Below are positions 35,547 through 48,395 of a stretch of DNA of 64,000 bases, in pieces. The notes under the pieces were generated by a model. That model was not told the origin of the DNA, made no database searches, and saw only the letters and a list, made by a program, of their open reading frames with translations. The stretch lies in NCBI GenBank assembly GCA_015852425.1, contig JAAAIG010000010.1, positions 1 through 64,000 on the forward strand. The letters are read 5' to 3'. The DNA comes from Gryganskiella cystojenkinii (Eukaryota; Mortierellomycota; Mortierellomycetes; Mortierellales; Mortierellaceae). The first letter of the stretch is position 1, and each line of letters begins with the position of its first letter. The position numbers and the translations under genes are program-made.

Positions 35547-36605
35547 GATTAAGGGTCCGGAGAGGAAGGGGAGAGGAGGGAAAGAGGGGGGAAAGGTAGT
35601 AGGGTTTGTAGTGGGGAGGGGAAAGATCAAAGAGGAAAAAGAAAAAAGAAGAAAAGAAAAATTAGGGCCGAGCCTGCACCTTTAAATGAATTTTTCCTGG
35701 GGAGGCACGAGTCCGAGTGGAAGGAAGTTCATTTCTCTCAACCCAGTCAAGAGTGGTCCCTTCGGGTGGAGCACAAAAAAAAAAGAACGAGTGTCTGTTG
35801 GAATTTGAACTTTGTTTTCAAGGACCTGTAAACAAAGCAAAAAACGTGGCTCACAACAAACGCCCATCTCATCTCGTTCTACTGCAAGGTCTCGATCCAA
35901 CCCCTTTGTTCTCGGCAGTTGCCCGAGCGAGAGACACTGAATAAAAATTGTGCCCGCAACCGTAAGCAAAGAGCATGGTGCGGTGAGCCGAGATCCTCGG
36001 ATGAAGTGAAGGAAAGAGTGGAAAGTTAAGCTCTGTGGATAATGAACAGTCCGTCTCCGGTTTGTAGACAGCTGCAAGGGCGTCTTCTTTGAACAGTCAA
36101 ATGGAATGGTGATCGTTGTACCTCTTCTATGTGGAGCGTTGGAAAAGGGTCTGTTGGACGGCAACCCCACACTCGAGGGGGTTTCTCAAATCCCCTAAGG
36201 ACCATTCATGCAGTTGATCGAAAGACGATGGCGCCTTTGCGATTGAGAGTCTTTGGCCAGTGAGGGCGAGGCATTATTTGGAGAAATGGAACTCCGTTTT
36301 TTGATTCTTTGGTGACTTTATCTTTTTTCTACAAAGAAACGCACTGTCGAGACCTGAGCTTTTTTTTTAGCCCGCCAACCCTAGGATAGTAAGGATTTCC
36401 CACGGTCATCAAGTTCAAATCGACACGCGAGTTTTTTTTCTTTTTCTTTTTTCTGATGCTCTTTTTATTTAATTTCTTTTTTTGTTGCTAGGTGTCTGCC
36501 AAAAGGGACAGAAGAGAGACGGGGATATGAGGAAATGAGTGGGGACGAGAAAAAATGTGATGACAGGGATGGAAAGATGAATATACAAACTCGAAGAAAA
36601 TTAGC
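35547..36605. other. Promoter region of the binding-protein-like gene
   Basis: About 1.06 kb between the start of the minus-strand surface-protein gene and the stop of adenylosuccinate lyase. The part just upstream of the start is purine-rich on the plus strand, as expected. No domain-bearing frame or RNA gene is seen. Confidence 0.5.
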
Positions 36606-38160
36606 TTAAACGCTCAACTCAGCCTTGCTCTCCTTGGCCAAGACATCGGCAAAGGGCTTCAAGGCAGGCTGGACATAGTTCTGCAAGAAACGGTCAACCT
36701 GCTGAGGGGCACGACCAACGAAGGTTGAGGGATCCATCAGGGACTTGAGATCAGCCCAGATAGGCTCAAAGTAAGGATCCTTCTGGATACGCTGGATCAA
36801 ATCGTTCTCGCCACCATGCTGCTTCACGACCGCACCGGCCTCGTGAGAGAGAACACGGATGTGCTCGTGGCACTCCTGACGATCACCACCCCTCTTGACC
36901 ATGGCCATGATGATGTTCTCGGTAGCCATGAAAGGAAGCTCCTGGTTGATGCGACGCTCAATGACCTTGGGGTAGACGACCAAGCCCTCAGAGATGTTCT
37001 GCAACAAAGTCAACAAGATGTCCATGGTCAAGAAGGCCTCGGGCAAGCAGATACGACGGTTGGCACTGTCATCCAAAGTACGCTCCAACCATTGGACACT
37101 GGCGGTTCCAAGAGCATCCTGGCACAAGATCTGAAGGTGACGCGCCAAGGAGCAGGCACGCTCGCAACGCATGGGGTTACGCTTGTAGGCCATGGCAGAG
37201 CTTCCAATCTGATCCTTCTCAAAAGGCTCTTCGATCTCCTTCAAGTTGGCCAAGAGACGGATATCGGTCGCGATCTTGTGGACAGTGGCACCGAACGAGG
37301 CCATGGGCATGAGGATGTCGACATCGATCTTGCGCGAGTAGGTCTGGCCAGTGACAGGGTAGTACTCCTTGAATCCAGAGAGCTCAGTGACACGCTGATC
37401 CAAGTCCTCGACCTTCTGGTGATCACCCTCAAAGAGAGCCAAGAAAGAACCCTGAGTACCAGTGGTTCCCTTGACACCACGGAAACCAAGGTCCTCGCGA
37501 GCGCGGGTCATGTTGCGCAAGTCCCAGAGAAGCTCCTGGATCCAGAGAGTAGCACGCTTACCGACGGTGGTCAATTGAGCAGGCTGGAAGTGAGTGAAGC
37601 CGAGGGTGGGCAAGTCCTTGTACTGGTCAGCAAATGCGCTCAAGCGCTGGATGACACGGGCCAACTTGGGCAAGAGAATGTCCATACCGTCGCGGAGGAT
37701 GATCAGGTCTCCGTTGTCGGTAACGTAGCAGGAGGTGGCGCCCAAGTGGATGATACCGGCGGCCTTGGGGGCGGCAACACCAAAGGTGTGGACGTGAGCC
37801 ATGACATCGTGGCGACGCTTCTTTTCCTCAGCGTTGGCCAACTCATAGTCGATGTCGTACTAAGGACGAGTTTGAAGTTGTAAGGTATGGCCTTGTTAGT
37901 GTCATATCCGAGGGATAGAGAGATGTCGATAGACGGTTCTATGCGAATTGAGAAGTGGCAGTTTCAATTACAATGTGCTCCTTCATTTCCTCGATGGCAC
38001 CCTCGGGAATGTCGAGACCCAACTCCTTCTCGGCAATAGCGAGGTTGAGCCAGAGCTTGCGCCAGGTGCTGAAGCGCTTGTTGTCCGAGAAGTTGGCCGC
38101 CATCTCGGGCGAAGCATAGCGCGAAGTCAAGGGCGACTGGTAGCGGGCGTGGGGGTCCAT
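36606..38160 (-). CDS. ADE13: Adenylosuccinate lyase
   Basis: This enzyme cleaves SAICAR to AICAR and adenylosuccinate to AMP, both with release of fumarate, in purine synthesis. Two exons on the minus strand (38160-37972 and 37859-36606) join to 480 aa, essentially the length of yeast (482) and human (484) enzymes. The N-terminus reads [15 protein letters not shown]. Diagnostic motifs are [29 protein letters not shown] with the catalytic His, and the fumarase/ASL signature [14 protein letters not shown] with its mobile-loop serines. Strong codon bias in the exon creates a long antisense open frame, a hint of high expression. It is divergent from BRF1 across 585 bases. Confidence 0.97.
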
Positions 38161-38745
38161 TATGATAGAGGTCGGAATGAGGAATGAGGATAAGAAGAAG
38201 AAAAAAGAAAAAATAAACATAAAAAAAAGTTGTCATCTTCCCCGCACACCGCTTTTGGGTCTCCGAACAAGCAGCGACGCCAATTGCACTCTCTGACTCT
38301 TTTTTTTTTTTTTTATTATTTTTTAGTTTTGCTGGAGGATCAGAGGAAGGCAATAAAAACGCGGCGACAGAAAATGCAGTCACAAATGGATGCATTGTTG
38401 ACACCGCTTAACCCTTAATACATCATGAGTGACTGCGAAGCGAGGCCTTTGGAGGCGCAAAAAAAAGTGAGAATGGGGACATAGAAACTTGACCTCGACT
38501 GCTCCAATCCCACCTTTGCCTTCACTCTTCCAATACTACTCTCTAGTTTTTCCTCCCTACTCTCTACCCTTTTACCACAACGTCTTTTTTTCATTTACAT
38601 TCAACATTTTCATCAACCTCAACAAAGCTTTGTTCTATTCCATAATTGCACGACCCCACTCTCCTCATTCACATCTTAATACTTCAGGACCATTGCAGAC
38701 TTTCCATTACTCCTCCTTACTCCTCCACTTACTTAATTCATCGCC
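38161..38745. other. Divergent promoter ADE13/BRF1
   Basis: 585 bases between two divergent start codons. Both sides show CT-rich leaders next to the ATG, and poly-T/poly-A tracts lie between. No specific site is argued. Confidence 0.55.
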
Positions 38746-41700
38746 ATGGCCTGCTCCAACTGTGGCGGAAATAGTATCGAATATGACTCTGGTCAAGGAA
38801 ATGCCACTTGTACCAACTGTGGTACCGTAAGTATCGATCGCCATCAACCATCCCTCCTTTTTTTTTAATGAATTCAACTTTTTCTTATGTGCCACACTGT
38901 CAGATAGAGGTTTAACAGTTCTCTACCCTTTTTTTTTTGTTTTGTTTAAACTTCGATACTGATCCTTCCATCATATCTTTTGCTGATAGGTCCTGGAAGA
39001 AAACACCATTATTGCCGAGATCACCTTCAACGAAAGTGGTGGTGGTGCTGCCTCTGTCGTAGGAACATTTGTCGGCGAAGGCAAAGGTATTTTGGGTGGA
39101 TTTTAGTTTTGTTTTAATGGAATTTGCCAAAATGGAGGCGGTTTTTTTCCTATGTAAGCCGTTATTTACAACCGTTTTGAATATCTTTGAATTTTTTCTA
39201 AAAAAAATAGCCGGAGCCCGAAGCACAGGACCAGGACGGAGACAGACAAGTCAGGAATCCAGAGAAAAGACCTTGGAGGCGGCTAGGAGACGTATCCAGA
39301 ACATTGCCTACCATCTCAAACTCAACGACCATCACGTCGAGGTTGCCCAACGCTACTTTAACCTCGCCATCACCAATAACTTTATTCAGGGTCGCAGGAG
39401 TGAACACGTTGTCGCCTGCTGTCTCTACATCGTCTGTAGAATGGAAAAGACGACTCACATGCTTATCGACTTTTCAGAAGCTCTTCAGGTAAGACATGAT
39501 CGAAGGACAGTTTGAACATAATGGCACATTGGTCGTGGGGAGAAAAAAAATAGGTCTTTTCAACCAGCTGTCGTGTCTGACCCCTCCTTTTTTTTAACTT
39601 TTTAACAAATTCATAGCTGAACGTGTTCAAGCTCGGCGTCACATTCCTGCATCTTACACGACAACTCAACCTTACGCTGCCTCTTGTGGACCCGTCCCTG
39701 TATATTTCTCGATTTGCGACTATGCTGGATTTCGGTGAGGACACTCAAAGAGTCGCTAACGACGCGCTGCGGCTGGTCTCGCGTATGGATCGCGATTGGA
39801 TCAGGACAGGTCGTCGACCTGCTGGAATCTGTGGTGCCTGTCTCCTCATTGCCGCCAGAATGCACCATTATAGACGGTCTCAGCGCGAGATCATTCAGGT
39901 CGTCAAGATTGGAGAGTCCACATTGAGGAAACGGTATGTCTTGGTGATCGATTTTTTTCTATCGATAAATGTCGTTTGTGTGATACTATTTTGTCAACAA
40001 TTTGATTTTTCGCACAAATTTACTGACTTTTCACTTTTTCTTTAGATTGGACGAATTCGCAGCAACGCCGTCAGGACAACTGACAGTGGCAGATTTCCGG
40101 GAGCTCTGGCTGGAAGACGCGGCAGACCCACCTTCCTTCGCAAAATCAAAAAAACGGCCGCACTGGGAGCTCGGTGAAGATGAAGAGGAGGATGATGATG
40201 TGGTTACTGAAGAACTCATGCGACGTGGAGAACAGAAACACAAGATATCATTGTTGGGTGTTCGAGAAGGAGACGAGGAAGACGAAGAAGGCCATGTCGA
40301 GACGGAAACTACGACTGGTCTCCGATTTACTCCAAATATCGCCAAATCAAACCGCTCACAAAGAGCCACTACCACCAATGGTGAGGAACAGGAAGAAACA
40401 GCAGGAGACAAGGAGAGGGTAGAAGACGGCGAAGAAGAAGAAGAAGCCGAAGTCGAAGAAGAGGTCGAAGAGGATGAGGAAGAAGCAGGCGACGAAGACG
40501 CGCTGGAGGAAGAAATGGAGGGTGAACTGGAAGCCGCCATGGAAGATCCTCTTATTCAAGAAGAACAAGCTCGTCTCGATGGTAGGTTATTGTTGAACGG
40601 CCTATTTTTAATTAACAGTGTGATGTAAACTGGCTATTGTTTGTTTCTAACCGGATGCTTCTTTTATGTTTTGGTGTTACTCGAACAATAAGCTGAAGAA
40701 GAGGCTCGCCGACTTATTCCTTACGAACCTCTTGATGATGTGGATGACGACGAGATTGAGAGTGTCATTCTGAATGAAGAAGAGGTCAAAATCAAGACGC
40801 AGGTTTGGATGGAACTAAACAAGGAGTTCCTGATGGAGCAAGAAGGTAATTTCCGTGACCAACCATCCATTTGTTGACCAGCAATGGAACCTAGAAGATA
40901 CTGATGTCTGATATTTGTTTTCTTCATTATTCACCTTTTAGAAAAGCGCGCTCGTATCGAAATGGAGCAGAAGATGGGCATTTTCCACTCGAAAAAGGGC
41001 GTAAGTTAATATTGCTTTTTTTCATTGATTTAACTAAAACCTGTCTTTTTGTTTTCATTAACACTTCTGGTTCCTCTTGTTATCCCTTTCAGCGCAAGAA
41101 AACCAAGCGTCAACCCCCATCCACGTCGGCCGCAGAGGCAGGCAAGAACATTCTCCAACCAAAACTGCCTCGCCAGAAATCAAAAAAGATCAATTACAAT
41201 GCACTGGACTCAATGGAGGACCTCTTTGACACCAAACCTGCGGTCTACGACCATGCCACGCCAATTAAGTCTGTATTTGAGGAAACCCCGGTGACAAGAA
41301 CTCCCGCAGGCTCCAGACAATCCTCTGTGCCCCCAGGACGAGAGGGTTCTGCAAAACCGAACCGTCTTGCTTCCGTGTCCCGGATGATCAAGAGTAACAC
41401 TGGGAGCCAAGTCAAGTTTTCGAGTAGCCGAACTGTTTCTCGGGAGCAGTCGATGCAGGCACGGAGTTCGAGTGTCCGTGCCAGTCCAATGCCGGACTTT
41501 GACGACGACGAGGACGAGATAATCGCGCCTCCAAAATCACGATCGCGCGCTTCACGTGAGGCTCAAGCTCAAGTCGTTGCCTCTGTCCCCAAGACCGCTG
41601 CTCCCACTCAGCAAGAAGAAGAGGTCGAAGAGCTGGAGGCTGGTGAGGAGGAGGAACCAGAAGTTCAATCATGGCAATCACAGTTTGGCTATGGCAACCC

Positions 41701-41752
41701 AGAGGATGAATATGGTGCCGAATATGACGCTTACAACGACTACGAAGACTAG
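38746..41752 (+). CDS. BRF1: Transcription factor IIIB subunit BRF1
   Basis: The TFIIB-related factor of RNA polymerase III, which recruits the polymerase to tRNA and 5S genes. Eight exons (38746-38826, 38990-39086, 39211-39488, 39617-39933, 40046-40581, 40693-40845, 40942-41000, 41093-41752) join to 726 aa. The N-terminal zinc ribbon is visible (C3, C6, C22, C25). Two cyclin-like repeats follow, with [15 protein letters not shown] and [16 protein letters not shown] in the first and [18 protein letters not shown] in the second. The C-terminal half holds acidic tracts. The conserved Brf1 block [16 protein letters not shown] and the earlier helix [13 protein letters not shown] support BRF1 over TFIIB, which lacks this extension. 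Confidence 0.95.
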
Positions 41753-41943
41753 CAAACTATTTGCCAATAAAAGCACTCCTTCCATCCAAATCTCTGCTTC
41801 TGGTTGCACGACTCTCTTCTTTTGATATTTCTGAGTGGCGTGCCTGACAGTCCTCCAGTAAAGAGGTACGCAATCAAGAAAAGAGCATTAAAATGAAACC
41901 GACTTTTTTATTCGTGTGATGTTTTCTGTAGTTCTTAATAATG

Positions 41944-44900
41944 TTATGCCGAATCTTCATCATCGGATTCCTCACGGGCTTTGCCTTTCTTGGAAGTGGC
42001 TATTTGAAAATAAAAATAAAAATAAAAAAAAATAAAAAATTAGTAACATTTTCTTAGGACAGACACCAAACAACTGCGATGTAGATTACGAGAATGACCA
42101 ACGTTCATACCTTTTCCAGCAGGAGCCTTGCGCTTGGCAGCGGCCTTGGCAGGGACTTCAGCTGAAGTGGAGGATGCCGCGGGTGAGGCACCTTCTCCCA
42201 CAGTTTTCGTCCTGTTCTTTTCCTTTGCGCGCATACAACTCTGACAGAACCAATCCACATCAGGAACAACCTAAAGAAGGGTAAAAATAATAAATCGTCA
42301 GTGATGCTAGTGTCGACCATGATGTGAAGCTTTTGCTACAACCATGCGGACCAAATTCTTCGACAGGCAAAGTCATGTTTTACCTGAAGTCGAGGGACTG
42401 TGCAGTGAAGATGGGTACCAGAGTCACACTTATCACAGAGCAACATGCTCTCCTCGTCCTCAGCACTGAGACACTCGATACAGTGTTCTTCCACATCCAG
42501 GACAGGCCACTTGGGCAAATCCTGAATCTTGTCTTGACCGGGCTTGCACAACAACAGGGTCTGGCCCAATCCACAAGAGACACTCAACATGCTCAATCCT
42601 TCCATGGGGCGGACCTTATCAGGTTTGGTCGAGGATTTGGTTTCACCCTCGCCATAACCCAACTCGCAATGGAGCGCACCCTGACCCCAGGCAATCGTGC
42701 TGGGTTCGTGCGTGGGAATTGCAAACAAGGTCACGTTACCGGCTGCGATATCCTTGAAGGCCCAACCGTTTAGGTCATAAAGGGTGCGGGGGTACATCCA
42801 AGGCGTGCCTCCGCCACCGTCACCGGTAGTCTTCCACTTGCCCCACAGCCAAAGCTGGGACTGACCATCTAATGCCATACTGAACGAGCTTCCGGCAGCA
42901 ATCTTGGTCGCCTTGGAGATCTTGTTCGATCCTGCAAACTGATCAATGGGCTGAGGAGTCCAGAGATCCTCTTGCTTAGAGTGTCCCAGACGACCGTAAC
43001 CGCCGAAACCCCAAGAGAAGACCATACCGTCTTTGTCACGGGCAAGGGTGTGGTTGGCACCGCAAGCCACCTCAACCACAAAGCTATCCTTCAAAGCGCC
43101 ACCAACGAGGACTACATAGGAAGAAGAAAACAGGTCAGGGTTAAAACTGCGTATAAGAAGACAGCCGGATGATACGCAACCAGAAAGATAAAAAATGTAC
43201 TCACTTGGGCTGGTTTGGGGAACATGAACGAGACGAGTGGACGTCTGGAAGTACTGGCCGTTGGTTTTATTACCGAGCTGTCCAAACTCGGGCGATCCAA
43301 ATGCGTAAAGCTGACCCTTCTCCGTCAGCACCATGGTGAAATCGGAACCACAGGCAGCGCTGACCACCTTTTCCTTGCCCATACCGGCGATGGGCACGAA
43401 CGAGGGATGGTCCTTATGGTTCGCGTTTCCAAGCTGGTTTCAAACAGTAAAAACATGGGATCGTTTAGTTTTGGTTATTCACATTGGATTTCAACACTGA
43501 TTTCGATCAAAAAAAAACCATAACGAGGCAATAAAATACCTGTCCAGCCTTGTTATCGCCAGCACCATAGATGGCTCCATTCTCAGCAACCAATATGGTA
43601 TGGTGTCTACCGACCTACAATATTTTCGCCATAAAGAAGTTTAAAAAAAATAGTCATTCTCGCTCATGAAAAGACGTCGTCTACAAACTTCATGTGAGAT
43701 CAGTCAGCAAAAAAAAAAAAAAAAAGGCTTACGGCAGCGTCAACAAACTTCAGGTTTGTGGTTTTCTTGCCAACGGTCGTATAGATAGTAGGAACCTTCA
43801 TAGGCAAGGGGTGAGGGTCGGTGTCTCCAACACCCAACTGTCCCTTTTCATTTCTATTGAGGAGTCAACCATGAATGACAAAGAATGCAATTTGTATAAA
43901 TAAAGTGAATTTGTGCGCAGACAACGTATAGTCAAGGTTGTTAAAACATTACCTTCCAAGCACCCAAGCATCACCGTCATCTAACAAGAGTATATGAACA
44001 GCAGCGAGCGGTGAGTTAACTTTGCATATAGAAATTGTTGATGGTTACGGAATCAAGATACTTACCAGTGATGCAGACACAGTGAGCGGCAGTGGGACCG
44101 GTGATGGCCTTTACCACTCTAAAGATTAACAAAAAAATGGAGATCAGGTCAGTCGAGCGCTCATTACTTTTTTGATATCGAGTCTCCTGCTTAAAAAAAG
44201 AATAGATTTTGAGACGTCGTATGTTACTTCAAGTCGGCAAGTTCACGAATAACGTGGAAAGTTTCAAGGTGAGGCCTAAAAGTGGTTGATAATCCAACAG
44301 AAGTTGTGAGGTCAGTTTGTGAATTTGAGGTGTTAGGTCCCAGCTTTCGCAACTTCCGGAGGCACTTCTTTTTATTTTCTTTGCCGAGTGTCTTTTGCAA
44401 ACATACAAAACCTCGCGAGTATCGCCAGCCTTGGGCTTGCGGCCAATCATGTCCCAGTCTGTGAATTTGGTTGGAGGAATCAGAAGAACATATTGTTTAG
44501 AGCGTTGTTAGGCCTACAAGTGGATAGCTGTTAAAAAATATAAATAAATTGCTTACCGACGGCTCCTGCGAGAAGGACCTTGCCTGGAGAGTCAAAGAAT
44601 GAAAAGTAATAAAAAAAAATAGATAATTTTTAGAAACATGGGTCGTACACTGCGATGGGTGGTTTGCAAGAAAGAAAAAAGAGGCTAAACAAGTGACAAA
44701 GCTAGGCGACGTGTCCGTGTCCCTGAAAAAATAGGACTCGCGAATCCAGGAACAAAAGAAAATGGTGATGGGCTTGGCCACCAAAATAATAATAATAAAA
44801 AAAAGGCACTAGAAAGCCTCAGTGGGGTCTTTGGCGCCATATGTCCTGTGAAGGCAAAAAATAGACCACGGTGCAGAGACAAAGAAGCCCAAGAAGTGAA

Positions 44901-45217
44901 ATCAAATAGGAACGATGACCCGAGCAGATATGTTTGGACGACAGAGAGAAATATAGGTGGAACGCGAGAGTGCCACCAAAAAGTTGGCGGCGTTTGACTG
45001 AACTTTTTTTTAAAGAGTTTGCATGGGGTTTCGTTGATGAGCTTGCATGTGCCTCGTGTCTTTCTTGCGTTAAATTTACTAACAAGATTGAAATTGTCTC
45101 GCAAGCAGCGATACAGGTGTGGAGAAATGAGAATAATAAAGCAGAGTAAAGAATGGAGGTCCAAGTCTGGAAGAAACACTTACCCCATGTGGGCGAGTCT
45201 GTGGTCGTCGTGGCCAT
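41944..45217 (-). CDS. RCC2-like seven-bladed propeller protein with a C-terminal PHD finger
   Basis: About a dozen exons on the minus strand, from ATG 45217 to the stop at 41944-41946, give roughly 525 aa. The order follows human RCC2/TD-60: KVLLAGAV then DWDMIGRK, NEKGQLGVGDT, VVSAACGSDFTMVL, VVEVACGANHTLARD and the strongly diagnostic VFSWGFGGYGRLGHSKQED, then STIAWGQGALHCELGYG. RCC2 binds Rac1/Arf6 GTPases and chromosomal passenger complexes in animals. After the propeller comes a PHD finger, CIEC...CDKC-DSGTHLHC...WFCQSC, with C4HC3 spacing, then a Lys/Ala-rich tail ending ESDDEDSA. Animal RCC2 has no PHD finger. PHD fingers usually read histone tails, so a chromatin role is plausible but inferred. 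Confidence 0.85.
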
Positions 45218-46557
45218 GGTCGTTTTATTTTTCTTTTTTGAGAGTGAGTTCGTTTTTGTGAAGAGACAAAGAGGGAGGGAACTCGAAAAACACTTCACCA
45301 GACGCGTGGGCTGTCGGCCCTTTAAGAAAGGCGATTAAAATTATTTCCTGGCGTGACTTTTTTAATCCTTTTTTTTTTTTTTTTGGCTGTGGACCAGACG
45401 TGAGAGAGCAAGAGAGAACCTGAGGTTTGGATCTTCTCGGTTTAAACAGAAAGCTATCCCAGCTTTGCAGCACGAGAGACTTAAAAACGAAACACGTCTC
45501 CTACGATGTATCATCCGTAGAGCTATTTCGAATAATGTGACCTCTTGGCTTCTCTTGTGGAGTCCACTTTGATTCACTTTTGCAGGTTTTTGTTCCGAAA
45601 TCTTCCTTCTTTTGCAAACTAACTTTTGCAGCAAGTGGAGAGCGCGCCTTCCAGCATAGTTTTTATTATTTAGCTCGAGGGACCTTACCCCGACGCTAAA
45701 GATCAAAGTAGTCAACAGCGTCTGTAAGCCTGCATGGTAACAGTTTGACCAAGAGTGTGTGAAATACTCCTTGTTTCTTCCCACGGTAGACCCGGCGTCG
45801 ATTCCAAAGATCACCCTTTTGACTCAAAATGAGTTTTGTTTGTGGAAAGAAAAATACTGAACAGTCAAAAAAAAAAAACACATTGGTTTTGCTGCGCTAA
45901 AGAGATCTGGATAAAATCTTTGAAGATTGAAATTGTTCCTTCATTGACTTGTCCTTTCCTTCCCCTACTGACGGGTCAGGGGAGATGAATCAACAGGGTC
46001 ATGTCTTCGAGACATCTTTTTTGCGTGACCTGACGGAACAGGACCCGGTAAAGGAGGAGGGGTATCATGACAAAGAGATCAGCCAGATCAATGGAAGGAT
46101 TCAAGATCCAATACTCAAACCAGAATAGATCCACCGAGTCGGTTGCAAAAAAAATTAAGAAAAATCATTTCCATGAACGGCAAACTCACATAAGGAAAGT
46201 TCCGGGCTGGCCTAAGAAAAAAAAAAGCATTTTTTTTCAACACGCCGTGGGACAAATGGAGTCTTGTGGACTGAGTCAACGAAACTTGCTTTTACTTTCC
46301 TTATTGTCCCTTCCCCTCACTTTTTTTTTTTTGCCAGCTGGGGTTCAATTGCCGAGTCGACTCGTGTGTGTCTGGCCTTTCCCTCCCCCACGCTGATTCG
46401 AATGAATTAGAACAAATAAAGTTTGGGACTCATCGCTTTTTTGTTGCCCTCTTTTTAAAAGGGATCTCTTTTCTTTGTTCTCTTCCTTCCTTTTCGTTTT
46501 TTTTTCCCCTTCTCTTCACACTTCACCCTTACCACAAACAAGACAAGATACTTCAAG
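45218..46557. other. Divergent promoter region RCC2-like/PDX1
   Basis: About 1.3 kb between two divergent start codons. Poly-T tracts near 45368-45384 and 46321-46332 and a CT-rich leader before PDX1 are visible. Small frames (for example 45362-45814 minus and 46067-46396 plus) have no recognisable domain. No RNA gene is seen. Confidence 0.5.
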
Positions 46558-47937
46558 ATGACCTTTGCAACCCCCACCAACTTGGTCTCTGATCAGAAGC
46601 CCGCTCTCTCTAACGCCTCCGAGGTCCCCGACGTTGCCACCTTCAACGTCAAGGCCGGTCTCGCCCAGATGCTCAAGGTGCGCAAACAATAATTCAGACG
46701 CAAATGTTCCCTAGTTTTTTTTTCGATTCTCTCCCTCCTTTTACTATGAAAACAAAGAGCCGCTGTGAACTGGAAGAACTACGCAGCGACGAAAACATGA
46801 ATCTGATTCCTTCCTCCATTTGCATTCAAACTCATTAGGGTGGTGTCATCATGGATGTCATTAACGTCGAGCAGGCCCTCATTGCCGAGGCCGCTGGTGC
46901 TTGCGCCGTCATGGCCTTGGAGCGTGTCCCCGCTGATATCCGCAAGAACGGTATGCCCAGCTTTTTACACTCCTCTTATAAGGAACCGTTATCGATCTGG
47001 ATTCTATTCTTGTCCTAATTATGTGATTACTTGCTTTTCCTTTTTAAGGTGGTGTGGCTCGTATGTCCGATCCTCGCATGATCCGCGAGATCATCGCCGC
47101 CGTCTCCATCCCCGTCATGGCCAAGGTCCGCATCGGACATATGGTTGAGGCTCAGGTAAAGAAACTAAAGCACGCAATTGAGAAAAGTCATTCAAGGGGG
47201 GAAAAATCGTTTTGATCTGGTCCTGATGGTGCCTGAGAAAAATAGAAAATGAACATGCACCAGATCTTCTAAACGACTCACCCATTTCCCCTCCCTTTTT
47301 TTCCTCTCTCACTTTCTTCCGCCAGATCATCGAGTCTCTCGGAGTTGATTACATTGACGAGTCTGAGGTCTTGACCCCCGCTGATGATACCAACCACATC
47401 AACAAGCACGATTACAAGGTTCCCTTTGTCTGCGGCTGCAAGAACCTCGGTGAGGCTCTTCGTCGTATCAACGAGGGTGCGGCTATGATCCGCACCAAGG
47501 GTGAGGCCGGTACCGGTAACGTTGTTGAGGCTGTCCGTCACTGCCGCACTGTCAAGTCCGAGATCCGTAAGGCTCAGTTGATGGACGACAACGAGTTGTT
47601 CACCTATGCCAAGGAGATCCAGGCTCCTTACCACTTGTTGAAGGAGACTGCCAAGTTGGGACGTCTTCCCGTCGTCAACTTTGCTGCCGGTGGTGTTGCT
47701 ACCCCTGCTGATGCTGCTTTGATGATGCAGCTCGGATGTGATGGCGTCTTTGTCGGTTCCGGCATCTTCAAGTCTGGTGACCCAGCCAAGCGTGCCCGTG
47801 CCATTGTCCAGGCTGTCACTCACTACAAGGACCCCAAGGTCCTTGCTGAGGTCTCTGAGGATCTCGGAGAGGCCATGGTCGGTATCAACATCTCGGATAT
47901 CCCCCAGAACCAGCTCTACGCTTCCCGTGGTTGGTAA
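46558..47937 (+). CDS. PDX1: Pyridoxal 5'-phosphate synthase, PdxS/Pdx1 subunit
   Basis: The synthase subunit of DXP-independent vitamin B6 synthesis. With ammonia from the glutaminase Pdx2 it makes PLP from ribose 5-phosphate and glyceraldehyde 3-phosphate. Four exons (46558-46677, 46839-46950, 47049-47155, 47326-47937) join to 316 aa, the normal length. The catalytic landmarks are present: MDVINVEQA (Asp), [10 protein letters not shown] (Schiff-base Lys), [10 protein letters not shown] (second Lys) and [28 protein letters not shown] for phosphate binding. No Pdx2 gene lies in the window. Codon use is strongly biased to C-ending codons, suggesting high expression. Confidence 0.97.
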
Positions 47938-48395
47938 ATTATGTTTTGTTCTTTCCAAAGACAAAACTTTTTCTCTCCAACCCCACATGAATATCGTCCT
48001 CTTTTCTCCTTGTATATCAATCCGCTCATAGAAATCGACACTTTTCCTTTCACTCCCCCCCATCTTTGTCTTTCTGTAATAATAACTATAATTCTTTTCA
48101 ACAAGAAAAAAAGCTGAAGTGGCAATGGAATACTGTTCATGTGCTTTTGTTTTGCTGTTCTCGTTTTGTGTTCCCCACATGCAAATCGGTCAAAACTTTT
48201 TTTCATTTTTTTCTTTTGCGTCGAGTCAAAAATCTGTGCACTCAAGAGGTGTTACCCCGTGGGAAATTAAAAATGCTTAAGGGTGTTAACCGACCATTCC
48301 AAAAGTCACATGATTTCCCGTCCCGTCCTCTACCGAATACGGGCAGCGCGCGATTTCAGAGCACATTTGCCTTCTCTTCTTTTACAGCTATTGCC
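47938..48395. other. Intergenic region PDX1/TMEM256-like
   Basis: 458 bases between two genes on the same strand. The first half is CT-rich, then AT-rich with ATAATAACTA-type 3' sequence; the second half must hold the promoter of the small membrane-protein gene. Nothing else is seen. Confidence 0.55.

Noticed and set aside
36816..37883. Plus-strand open frame of 355 codons
   Set aside because: It is the exact antisense of adenylosuccinate lyase. Strong codon bias in the real gene removes stops from this strand, and the translation shows no domain.
47278..48180. Minus-strand open frame of 300 codons
   Set aside because: Antisense shadow of PDX1 exon 4 and its 3' flank, caused by the same codon bias.
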